The position numbers were made by a program, and so were the translations under genes. Under the pieces are notes generated by a model, which searched no databases, had not been told where the DNA came from, and saw nothing but the letters and a program-made list of their open reading frames with translations. Of a DNA stretch of 64,000 nucleotides, positions 25,477-31,877 are shown in pieces (position 1 is the stretch's first letter; every line of letters starts with the position of its first letter). This DNA comes from Rahnella variigena (GTDB lineage: Bacteria; Pseudomonadota; Gammaproteobacteria; Enterobacterales; Enterobacteriaceae), in the NCBI RefSeq assembly GCF_003610915.1, contig NZ_NSDJ01000001.1, positions 2,666,001 to 2,730,000 on the forward strand, in the 5' to 3' direction.

Positions 25477-26958
25477 ATGAAGTCTCATAAAAAATCGGCA
25501 GAGGCGAAGCACGCGGCGAAAAGACGCTGGCTGGACTCGCACGAACACGGGTATCACAAAAGTATGGGCAATCGTCAGGTTCAGATGATTGCCATTGGTG
25601 GTTCTATCGGCACCGGTTTATTTCTCGGCGCGGGCGCGCGTTTACAGATGGCTGGCCCGGCGCTGGCAATCGTGTATGCGGTGTGTGGTATTTTCTCATT
25701 CTTTATTTTACGAGCACTGGGTGAACTGGTTTTACACCGTCCGACCAGCGGCAGCTTTGTCTCTTATGCCCGCGAGTTCCTGGGCGAAAAAGCCTCTTAC
25801 GTTGCAGGCTGGATGTACTTCCTCAACTGGGCGATGACCGGCATTGTCGATATCACCGCAGTGGCTCTTTACATGCACTATTGGGGAACCTTCGGTGATG
25901 TCCCGCAATGGATGTTTGCGCTGGGCGCACTGGCGATTGTCGCCACCATGAACATGATCGGCGTGAAGTGGTTCGCTGAGATGGAGTTTTGGTTTGCGCT
26001 GATCAAAGTCGCGGCGATTGCCCTGTTCCTGGTTGTCGGCGTGGTGTTCCTCGGCACCGGCAAACAGCTGGACGGCAATACCACCGGTTTCCATCTGATC
26101 ACCGATAACGGCGGTATCTTCCCGCACGGGTTGTTACCGGCGCTGGTTCTGGTGCAGGGCGTGGTCTTCGCGTTCGCGGCTATCGAACTGGTCGGTACGG
26201 CGGCAGGCGAAACCAAAAATCCTGAAAAAGTGCTGCCAAAAGCCATCAACAGCGTTATCTGGCGTATCGCGTTATTCTACGTCGGTTCCGTGGCGTTGCT
26301 GGTTCTGCTGTTACCGTGGAATGCGTATCAGGCAGGGCAAAGCCCGTTTGTGACCTTCTTCAGTAAGCTGGGCGTGCCTTATATCGGCACGATCATGAAT
26401 ATCGTGGTACTGACTGCGGCGCTGTCGAGTCTGAACTCCGGCTTGTATTCCACCGGTCGTATTCTGCGTTCCCTGTCGATGGGCGGTTCTGCGCCGAAAT
26501 TCATGTCGAAGATGAGCGCACAGCAGGTGCCTTACGCCGGTATTCTGGTCACTGTGGGTATTTATGTCATCGGCGTGGTACTCAACTACTACGTGCCATC
26601 GCAGGTATTTGAAATTGTCCTGAACGTCGCGTCACTCGGCATCCTCAGTTCATGGGCTTTCATCATCGTATGTCAGATGAAGCTGCGTAAGGCTATCAAA
26701 GAAGGCCGTGCGAAAGACGTCTCCTTCAAAATGCCGTGGGCACCGGTCACCTCGTGGCTGACGCTGGCATTTCTGGCGGGCGTGCTTATCCTGATGGCGT
26801 TTGACTATCCGAACGGCACCTACACCGTGGCGACGATCCCGGTACTGATTATCCTGCTGGTTCTGGGCTGGATTGGCCTGCGCAAACGCGCGGCGGAAGT
26901 CCATGCTGAGCAGGCCGCTCACGAAGAAGCACATCATGAAAGTCTGGATGCGAAGTAA
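25477..26958 (+). CDS. ansP: L-asparagine permease
   Basis: A 493-residue APC-family amino acid:proton symporter with 12 predicted membrane spans, closely matching AnsP. Diagnostic stretches are AAKRRWLDSHEHGYHKSMGNRQVQMIAIGG at the N-terminus, GTGLFLGAGARLQMAGPALAI, and SLNSGLYSTGRILRSLSMGG. ATG at 25477 follows GGAGAACAAGATCGA. An in-frame TTG/ATG extension of 21 codons upstream lacks homology and was left out. The 231 bases before it show no gene. A terminator follows at 26984-27011. It is monocistronic and not part of the bgl operon. Confidence 0.95.
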   Translation: MKSHKKSAEAKHAAKRRWLDSHEHGYHKSMGNRQVQMIAIGGSIGTGLFLGAGARLQMAGPALAIVYAVCGIFSFFILRALGELVLHRPTSGSFVSYAREFLGEKASYVAGWMYFLNWAMTGIVDITAVALYMHYWGTFGDVPQWMFALGALAIVATMNMIGVKWFAEMEFWFALIKVAAIALFLVVGVVFLGTGKQLDGNTTGFHLITDNGGIFPHGLLPALVLVQGVVFAFAAIELVGTAAGETKNPEKVLPKAINSVIWRIALFYVGSVALLVLLLPWNAYQAGQSPFVTFFSKLGVPYIGTIMNIVVLTAALSSLNSGLYSTGRILRSLSMGGSAPKFMSKMSAQQVPYAGILVTVGIYVIGVVLNYYVPSQVFEIVLNVASLGILSSWAFIIVCQMKLRKAIKEGRAKDVSFKMPWAPVTSWLTLAFLAGVLILMAFDYPNGTYTVATIPVLIILLVLGWIGLRKRAAEVHAEQAAHEEAHHESLDAK

Positions 26959-26983
26959 TTAACTTACTTCAGAGATTTTCAGC

Positions 26984-27011
26984 AAAGGGCTGCCGCAAGG
27001 TGGCCCTTTTT
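26984..27011 (+). terminator. Rho-independent terminator after ansP
   Basis: AAAGGGC (26984-26990) pairs with GCCCTTT (27003-27009) across a 12-base loop and is followed by T residues. Confidence 0.88.
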
Positions 27012-27117
27012 CGTTACATGCAGCACTAAAAATTATGTTGCCTGTAAAAAATCCGAAAGCGTGAAAGTATCTCTCATCTTTGACTAGGCTTACTCTTTAG
27101 TTAAAAGAGGCAAACCT

Positions 27118-27315
27118 ATGTTTAAGATTATGTTACAGATTTTCTCCAGCCCGGAAAAATTCCTCGGGCTGTTCAGTGCAGCGGACATGGAAGATACGAT
27201 TGAGGAGGGGGAGCGTATTTTAATTGATGAAAACGGTACCGCCTCGGTGAATCCGGCAAATCAGGATATGCGTGAAGACTTTGACCGGCACGTCAAACGC
27301 ATGAGCGTGCTGTAA
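27118..27315 (+). CDS. Small acidic hypothetical protein
   Basis: A 65-residue protein, MFKIMLQIFSSPEKFLGLFSAADMEDTIEEGERILIDENG onward, with an amphipathic N-terminus and an acidic middle. ATG at 27118 follows AGAGGCAAACCT, a good ribosome site. Its stop overlaps the start of the next gene (TAATG), so the two proteins are made together and may act together. No known motif is recognised. Confidence 0.75.
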   Translation: MFKIMLQIFSSPEKFLGLFSAADMEDTIEEGERILIDENGTASVNPANQDMREDFDRHVKRMSVL

Positions 27316-28121
27316 TGGCGACAGCGGTTTTCATGGTGTTAATGGTTTGCGGGTACTGGTACACCACCCGCGACATCTCATCGCGCTTCAAACTCAAACG
27401 TACCTTCGGCTGGGACGTCTATTTTCTTGTGGCGTTATACGGCTGCATTTTTGTCCTGCAGGGCGTACTGGTGATTGCGCTGGTTTATATGGCGCTGTGG
27501 GGGATTTCAGAAGTCGTGAACTGGCTGCCTGCCATCCCGCATTTGCATCAGGATGTGCATTACCACAGAGATTTCATCAACTGGAGTTTCTTAGGCATTC
27601 AGGCGCCGGTCGTCATTATGCTCGGTGTTTCCGTGATGCTGTGTCTGGTGCGCACCACCTGGTCGCCGGGCTTGCGGCTTAATACCGCCGGACGCAAACA
27701 GTTGTACAAACAACTCACCCGCGCCAACGGTGTGGAAGGGCTTTTGTATCAGTGCATGGAAGAGGGCGATATGGTGTTTATCACCTTACAGTCGCGGCGC
27801 GTCTATATTGGCATGGTGCATACCGCGCGATGTGAAACCAGTTCGTCGGACAATGTGGTGGTGATCCCGATGGTCAGCGGGTATCGCGATAAAGACACGC
27901 TGGAGCTGCGCGTCGAGCATAACTATGCCCGTTATTATCAGGAACACGGCATTACGCCGGTGTCGGATCCGGTGAATGCGCTGAAATTTCGCAAAGTGAT
28001 TTTACTCAGTCAGATTGAAACGCTGTCGCTTTTCGACCCTTCAAGCGCCTGTGCCTTTGAGGAGTTAATCCCGATTATCGAGGAAGAGAATCAGAGAAAA
28101 ATCGGAGAGAAGGACGCCTGA
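27315..28121 (+). CDS. Hypothetical membrane protein with C-terminal cytoplasmic domain
   Basis: A 268-residue protein. It has a signal-anchor-like first span (residues 1-17) and two further hydrophobic segments, DVYFLVALYGCIFVLQGVLVIALVYMALWG (about 33-62) and APVVIMLGVSVMLCLV (about 100-115). A soluble C-terminal half (about 125-268) contains a small beta-rich part, DMVFITLQSRRVYIGMVHTAR, that could be an SH3-like or Sm-like fold. It is coupled to the 65-residue gene by a TAATG overlap. Position between ansP and an FAH hydrolase gives no functional clue. I do not recognise the family. Confidence 0.75.
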   Translation: MATAVFMVLMVCGYWYTTRDISSRFKLKRTFGWDVYFLVALYGCIFVLQGVLVIALVYMALWGISEVVNWLPAIPHLHQDVHYHRDFINWSFLGIQAPVVIMLGVSVMLCLVRTTWSPGLRLNTAGRKQLYKQLTRANGVEGLLYQCMEEGDMVFITLQSRRVYIGMVHTARCETSSSDNVVVIPMVSGYRDKDTLELRVEHNYARYYQEHGITPVSDPVNALKFRKVILLSQIETLSLFDPSSACAFEELIPIIEEENQRKIGEKDA

Positions 28122-28141
28122 AGCCAGACGTCCTGAATGAA

Positions 28142-28831
28142 TCACACGATGGTGAAGCTGAAATCGCTCAGGCCTTCGATACCACCGGTAATCACATCAC
28201 CGCGCACCACAGCGCCAACGCCTGCCGGTGTGCCGGTGTAAATCAGATCGCCAGGTTTGAGTTCAACGGCCTGCGAGAGATAACTGATGACATCTGCCAC
28301 CTGCCAGATCTGATCACGTAAATCACCGCGCTGACGTTTCTCCCCGTTCACATCCAGCCAGATTTTACCGCTGGCAGGATGACCGGTCTGACTGACGGGC
28401 AGCAGCGGGTTCGCCGGTGCGGAATCATCAAAACCTTTGGCGAAATCCCACGGACGACCTTGTTTCTTGGCCTGCGCCTGAATATCGCGACGGGTCAGAT
28501 CCACGCCGACGGTATAACCCCAGACATGCGACAGCGCATCTTCAGCCGTGATATTTTTGCCGCCTTTGGCAATCGCGACGACCAGTTCCACTTCGTAATG
28601 CAGATCTTCGGTCAGTGTCGGATAAGGCACGTTACCGCTGGCAGGGATAACGGCATCAGCGGGTTTGCCAAAGAAGAACGGCGGCTCGCGATCCGGATCA
28701 TGACCCATTTCGCGGGCGTGCTCGGAATAGTTACGGCCAACGCAGTACACGCGGCGCAATGGAAAACGGGCGCTCTGGCCTTCGATGGCGAGAGACGGAA
28801 CTTCGGGTGCAGCAATTACATATTCGGTCAT
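28142..28831 (-). CDS. Fumarylacetoacetate hydrolase family protein
   Basis: A 229-residue FAH-family enzyme (acylpyruvase/oxaloacetate decarboxylase or hydratase group, YcgM-like). The metal-binding and catalytic stretches are CVGRNYSEHAREMG, FFFGKPADA, LHYEVELVVAIAKGG with the metal Glu residues, and GYTVGVDLTRRDIQ. ATG at 28831 gives the family N-terminus; an in-frame ATG at 28885 would add 18 residues without family similarity. A long hairpin lies at 28882-28916 in the 5' flank. The precise substrate cannot be assigned. Confidence 0.88.
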   Translation of the reverse strand: MTEYVIAAPEVPSLAIEGQSARFPLRRVYCVGRNYSEHAREMGHDPDREPPFFFGKPADAVIPASGNVPYPTLTEDLHYEVELVVAIAKGGKNITAEDALSHVWGYTVGVDLTRRDIQAQAKKQGRPWDFAKGFDDSAPANPLLPVSQTGHPASGKIWLDVNGEKRQRGDLRDQIWQVADVISYLSQAVELKPGDLIYTGTPAGVGAVVRGDVITGGIEGLSDFSFTIV

Positions 28832-28881
28832 CGTATTCACTTCACAAAGTTGTCGAATTAACATATTTGCAAAGCGAATCA

Positions 28882-28916
28882 ACATTGACCAGTAAATTTA
28901 TGTTACTGGTCAATGT
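28882..28916. repeat. 14-base-pair perfect inverted repeat
   Basis: ACATTGACCAGTAA/TTACTGGTCAATGT with loop ATTTATG. It lies between the stop of the SDR gene (28924) and the FAH gene start (28831). It could end the SDR transcript, although no T tract follows on that strand, or act as an operator for the FAH gene. Confidence 0.75.
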
Positions 28917-28923
28917 CTCACTG

Positions 28924-29718
28924 TCAGGCTTTGTAACGTGGTGCCGCGTGAGCTTGCAGGAAGTTCGGCACCATCGCGCCGCGCAGGGCATCAAAGTCAT
29001 CCCACTGTTTTTGGTCCTGCAATGGCGGAATAGTGATTTTTTCTTTGCGGTCGAAGCCCAGCAAGGCAGCATCCACCAGTTCACCGACTTCCATTACCCC
29101 TGGTACTTCATCAATATTTTTACCCGACCGTTCCCAGATTTCTGTACGCGTTGCGGCAGGTAATACGGCCTGAACGTACAAACCGCGTTCTGCCATTTCA
29201 AATTGCAGCGTCTGGCTGAAGGTCAGCACAAAAGCTTTCGTCGCGGAATACACAGCAGATTGCAGCTCCGGCGTCAGCGCCATTACCGAGGCTATATTGA
29301 TAATAGCGCCGTCTTTATGCTTGATCAGGCCATCAAACGCCACGCGGGAAAGGCGTGCCACTGAGGTGACGTTCAGGGTGATCAGATTCTCGATGGCATC
29401 GGCATCACTGTTCTCAAAACCGGCTTTGAGTGACGCCCCGGCGTTATTGATCAGCAGGGAAATTTGCGGCGTCGCGCGGATAAAATCTTCTACCCGTGAC
29501 AGGTCTTCGCTGCGGGTTAAGTCTGCGGGTAACACAGTCACTTTCACGCCGGTGTCCTGTTGCAGCTTTTCAGCCAGCGCATTCAGGCGCTGTGTATCAC
29601 GTGCCACAAGAATTAGATCATAGCCGCGTTTAGCGAGACGATCGGCGTATGTCGCACCAATACCGGTGGATGCGCCGGTGATTAACGCCAAAGACTGAGA
29701 ACGAATGGAATCTGACAT
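28924..29718 (-). CDS. Short-chain dehydrogenase/reductase
   Basis: A 264-residue classical SDR, NAD(P)-dependent. It has the cofactor motif ALITGASTGIGATYADRLA at about residues 11-29, the NNAGAS motif, the catalytic Ser in IINIASVMAL and the YxxxK motif YSATK near residue 155. ATG at 29718 with CAGAGGTTCTT ahead is chosen over an upstream in-frame ATG at 29793, which would run through the operator region. It is divergent from a HxlR regulator with paired palindromes between them, so it is probably the regulator's target. The substrate is unknown. Confidence 0.92.
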   Translation of the reverse strand: MSDSIRSQSLALITGASTGIGATYADRLAKRGYDLILVARDTQRLNALAEKLQQDTGVKVTVLPADLTRSEDLSRVEDFIRATPQISLLINNAGASLKAGFENSDADAIENLITLNVTSVARLSRVAFDGLIKHKDGAIINIASVMALTPELQSAVYSATKAFVLTFSQTLQFEMAERGLYVQAVLPAATRTEIWERSGKNIDEVPGVMEVGELVDAALLGFDRKEKITIPPLQDQKQWDDFDALRGAMVPNFLQAHAAPRYKA

Positions 29719-29740
29719 AAGAACCTCTGGGTTGATTAAG

Positions 29741-29759
29741 TGGTTTAATAATGAAACCA
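29741..29759. promoter_or_regulatory. Operator palindrome 1 (HxlR/SDR)
   Basis: A 19-base inverted repeat, TGGTTT arm and AAACCA arm around a centre AATAATG. It is near-identical to the second copy at 29778-29796, with centres 37 bases apart. It overlaps the probable promoter of the SDR gene. Confidence 0.75.
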
Positions 29760-29777
29760 GATGATTTTTAGCACTGG

Positions 29778-29796
29778 TGGTTTTATAATGCAACCA
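29778..29796. promoter_or_regulatory. Operator palindrome 2 (HxlR/SDR)
   Basis: TGGTT-N9-AACCA, matching copy 1 at all but two positions. A TATAAT hexamer at 29784-29789 lies inside it on the plus strand, so bound regulator would block its own promoter. Confidence 0.75.
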
Positions 29797-29818
29797 GATT
29801 CTTTAAGCAGGAGGTGCC

Positions 29819-30265
29819 ATGAAACGAACACGTCTGGAAAACACGCCTTGTCCGGCTGGCCGCGCATTGGATCTCATTGGTGACTGGTGGACGCTGCTGA
29901 TTGTCCGCGACGCCATGCGTGGCATTTCGCGTTTCAGCGAGTTCCAGCGCAGTCTGGGTGCGGCAAAAAATATTCTCAGCGCACGCCTGAAAGCGCTGGT
30001 GGCCGAAGGCATTTTGAAAATTGAACCGGCGGCCGATGGTTCGGCGTATCAGGATTACGTGCTGACCGAAAAGGGGCTGGCGCTGCAACCGGTGCTGGTC
30101 GCGCTGGGGCAGTGGGGAAGTGAATACCTGTTTGAGGAAGGCGAAGCCTGTACGCAGCTTGTGGACAATGAAAACGGCCAGCCACTGCGCAAACTGGAAA
30201 TCCGAGCGCAGGACGGACGGGTGCTGGAGAGCCGGGATATTACGGCGATCATTCCTGAAATCTGA
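29819..30265 (+). CDS. HxlR-family transcriptional regulator
   Basis: A 148-residue winged-helix regulator. The HxlR signature NTPCPAGRALDLIGDWWTLLIVRDAMRGISRFSEFQRSLG occupies residues 8-47; its cysteine in the CP motif is often a sensor of electrophiles in this family. The recognition helix lies in NILSARLKALVAEGIL. ATG at 29819 follows AGCAGGAGGTGCC. It is divergent from the SDR gene and most likely controls it through the two palindromes at 29741-29796. Confidence 0.92.
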   Translation: MKRTRLENTPCPAGRALDLIGDWWTLLIVRDAMRGISRFSEFQRSLGAAKNILSARLKALVAEGILKIEPAADGSAYQDYVLTEKGLALQPVLVALGQWGSEYLFEEGEACTQLVDNENGQPLRKLEIRAQDGRVLESRDITAIIPEI

Positions 30266-30320
30266 TACAGAATTCGGGCAACTCCCTCCATTTCGCACGG
30301 AAAAGGGCAAATCTCGATCT

Positions 30321-30362
30321 GCTCCCTCACCTGCGAAGGGGAGGGCTGGGGTGGGGTATTAA
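30321..30362 (+). repeat. Solo half copy of GC-rich REP-like repeat
   Basis: A stem core with CTGCGAAGGGGAGGG followed by TGGGGTGGGGTATTAA, the same half-unit found in the composite repeats at 31715, 39433 and 42344. Here the partner half is absent. It lies downstream of the HxlR gene and before the CRISPR leader. Confidence 0.8.
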
Positions 30363-30508
30363 TGGCATTTCAGTCATAACCCTTTTTTTCGAGCTGTCTC
30401 TAACTCTTTGATTTTAATGAATCACACGAGCCACACAAAAAAGAGGGTTTTTTTGGCAAAACAGGGATAATCTCTTGCAGTTCAAAGCATAAACATTAAA
30501 ACTCAACT
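30363..30508 (+). promoter_or_regulatory. CRISPR leader
   Basis: An AT-rich segment with a T7 run near 30447, directly before the first perfect repeat. It is assigned as leader because the degenerate repeat lies at the opposite end of the array, so new spacers enter here and transcription runs along the plus strand. No promoter hexamers are claimed. Confidence 0.65.
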
Positions 30509-31076
30509 GTTCACTGCCGTACAGGCAGCTTAGAAAGCCGTCTGCGTTCCATTAACGTCGATGAGTTTGTTCACTGCCGTACAGGCAGCTTAGAAAATAC
30601 CCCGGCGGCAGTCCCATCGGGATTGTAAGTTCACTGCCGTACAGGCAGCTTAGAAATTCATGACCCGCACTGACATGCAATCCTTCGGGTTCACTGCCGT
30701 ACAGGCAGCTTAGAAAAGACACAGACTTACAACGCCCGGGCGCTGAGCGTTCACTGCCGTACAGGCAGCTTAGAAATTCTATGCTCGTTTCAGTCACCAT
30801 CCGAGCTGGTTCACTGCCGTACAGGCAGCTTAGAAAGTCTGACTGTAATACCAGAGGGCGACGAACCCGTTCACTGCCGTACAGGCAGCTTAGAAACATA
30901 CTTAATGTAGATCCGTTTTCGTCTCTCAGTTCACTGCCGTACAGGCAGCTTAGAAAGCTGCAAGATACTGATCGACTTCAGGCCCTTTGTTCACTGCCGT
31001 ACAGGCAGCTTAGAAAGTGGTGGCGATTCAGGCAAGGTTTGCAGATCGGTTCACTGCCGCACAGGCAGCCGCGTGC
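30509..31076 (+). CRISPR. Type I-F CRISPR array, 10 repeats and 9 spacers
   Basis: Ten 28-base repeats start at 30509, 30569, 30629, 30689, 30749, 30809, 30869, 30929, 30989 and 31049, an exact 60-base period with nine 32-base spacers. The repeat begins GTTCACTGCCG and ends GGCAGCTTAGAAA, with the CTGCCGTACAGGCAG stem of the I-F subtype recognised by Cas6f. The first nine repeats are identical; the last has one internal change and a changed 3' end (CAGCCGCGTGC), marking the leader-distal end. All nine spacers differ. No cas1, cas2-3 or csy genes occur in the window, so interference would need Cas proteins encoded elsewhere. Confidence 0.97.
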
Positions 31077-31291
31077 AACTCACTGCAAACCATAAAAACT
31101 CTCTGGAAGCAGTATCTCATCCCAGCATTTTGCCCATTTTCTATGTGTGGATATCCAGTTATTGTCTGCTCGCTGCGGCAAAATCCGCAGTCGGGTGTAG
31201 GAACCTGAACCCTCATGGCGGAAGTTTTAATTTCGCCATCGCTTTGTATTACCAGAAAATAACAATTTATTACCGTATATTGTTTTGGTAA
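31073..31291 (+). CDS. Ash/Icd-like phage small protein (remnant?)
   Basis: A 72-residue frame from a GTG at 31073, which lies in the terminal CRISPR repeat. Its middle, CLLAAAKSAVGCRNLNPHGG, resembles the short motif of Ash and Icd-like proteins of P4-type satellite prophages, as far as I can judge from memory. The first half has no ATG and no ribosome site, so the gene may be truncated at its 5' end or start differently. It is followed by a structured RNA and a Ner-like gene, which supports a phage remnant. Confidence 0.4.
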   Translation: MQLTANHKNSLEAVSHPSILPIFYVWISSYCLLAAAKSAVGCRNLNPHGGSFNFAIALYYQKITIYYRILFW

Positions 31292-31360
31292 CTCGGGTGG
31301 GGCAGCTTTAGGGCTGGTCGGAAAGGGTAACCGATATTCCTACCCCCGCCTGAGTTACCA
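31286..31360. ncRNA. Candidate structured RNA, 17-bp stem closing two hairpins
   Basis: The arms 31286-31302 and 31343-31360 pair over 17 consecutive positions (two are G-U pairs on the plus strand). Inside, CAGC/GCTG (31303-31316) and TCGG/CCGA (31318-31334) each form a four-pair hairpin. The result is a cloverleaf-like multibranch RNA of about 75 bases. It lies between the Ash-like and Ner-like frames, the type of position where satellite phages encode short immunity RNAs. No T run follows, so it is not a simple terminator. Strand and function are unproven. Confidence 0.5.
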
Positions 31361-31420
31361 CCTTAGCGCAGGAACTTAAGTGGTAGCGTGATACGCAATC
31401 TAATATTAGGTTCTGTTCAA

Positions 31421-31516
31421 ATGGATATTACTCTTACAAACGAAACATCCCCAGATTCATGGACGCTCACCGATCGCTGTCGTTTGCTGCATGAACAAAG
31501 ACTGGCATCAGGCTGA
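31421..31516 (+). CDS. Possible 31-residue upstream peptide overlapping the Ner-like gene
   Basis: ATG at 31421 opens a frame of 31 codons (MDITLTNETSPDSW onward) ending at TGA 31514-31516, after the Ner-like ATG at 31491. The overlap would allow translational coupling, which is useful because the Ner-like ATG has no visible ribosome site. An AGG sits ten bases ahead of this ATG. No homology is claimed. Confidence 0.35.
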   Translation: MDITLTNETSPDSWTLTDRCRLLHEQRLASG

Positions 31517-31709
31517 CATTATTGCGGCAATAAAAAAGAAGGGCACCACGATGGCGGCGGTTTCACGCCGCGCTGGTTTAAGCTCATCGACGCTCTCGAA
31601 TGCGTTAATCCGTAAATGGCCGAAAGGTGAAAGGTTGATAGCGGAAGCCATCGGAGTAAAAGCCGAAACCATCTGGCCGAGCCGTTACACCGAAATTAAA
31701 TACAACTAA
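31491..31709 (+). CDS. Ner/Nlp-like phage-type DNA-binding protein
   Basis: A 72-residue helix-turn-helix protein of the Ner family (phage Mu Ner, Escherichia Nlp/SfsB). The signature is DWHQADIIAAIKKKGTTMAAVSRRAGLSSSTLSNAL followed by KWPKGERLIAEAIGVKAETIWPSRY, nearly the whole domain. Mu Ner represses the early promoter; chromosomal Nlp affects sugar genes. No other phage replication or structural gene adjoins, so this is an isolated remnant or a domesticated regulator. The lack of a ribosome site at ATG suggests coupling to the upstream short frame. Confidence 0.85.
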   Translation: MNKDWHQADIIAAIKKKGTTMAAVSRRAGLSSSTLSNALIRKWPKGERLIAEAIGVKAETIWPSRYTEIKYN

Positions 31710-31714
31710 GATCG

Positions 31715-31845
31715 GCTCCCTCCCCTGCGAAGGGGAGGGTTGGGGTGGGGTATTAAAGCGAAATCAATAAGTTGAAGTTTTCTCACACGAGGTGTCAGTC
31801 CTTAAAACCCCCTCCCAACCTCCCCCTTCGCAGGTGGAGGAGCAA
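31715..31845. repeat. Composite inverted REP-like element, copy A
   Basis: The left half is CTCCCTCCCCTGCGAAGGGG then TTGGGGTGGGGTATTAA; a roughly 45-base spacer with AATAAGTTGAAGTTTTCTC follows, then an inverted related half with AAACCCCCTCCCAACC and a C5TTCGC core. It fills the gap between the convergent Ner-like and hydrolase genes. Copies occur at 39433-39560 and 42344-42474. Confidence 0.9.
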
Positions 31846-31877
31846 GGTTAAACCACAGTTTGCGGGAGCAAAAAAAC

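Noticed and set aside
29783..30310. 175-codon frame antisense to the HxlR gene
   Set aside because: The HxlR frame has a ribosome site and all family motifs; the antisense frame has neither.
30552..30899. Reverse-strand frame with repeated FLSCLYGSE units
   Set aside because: It is translation of the CRISPR repeats and spacers; the 60-base period is a multiple of three, so an open frame arises by construction.
31017..31208. 63-codon plus-strand frame overlapping the terminal CRISPR repeat
   Set aside because: It starts within a spacer and translates the repeat; the Ash-like frame in another phase is more plausible.
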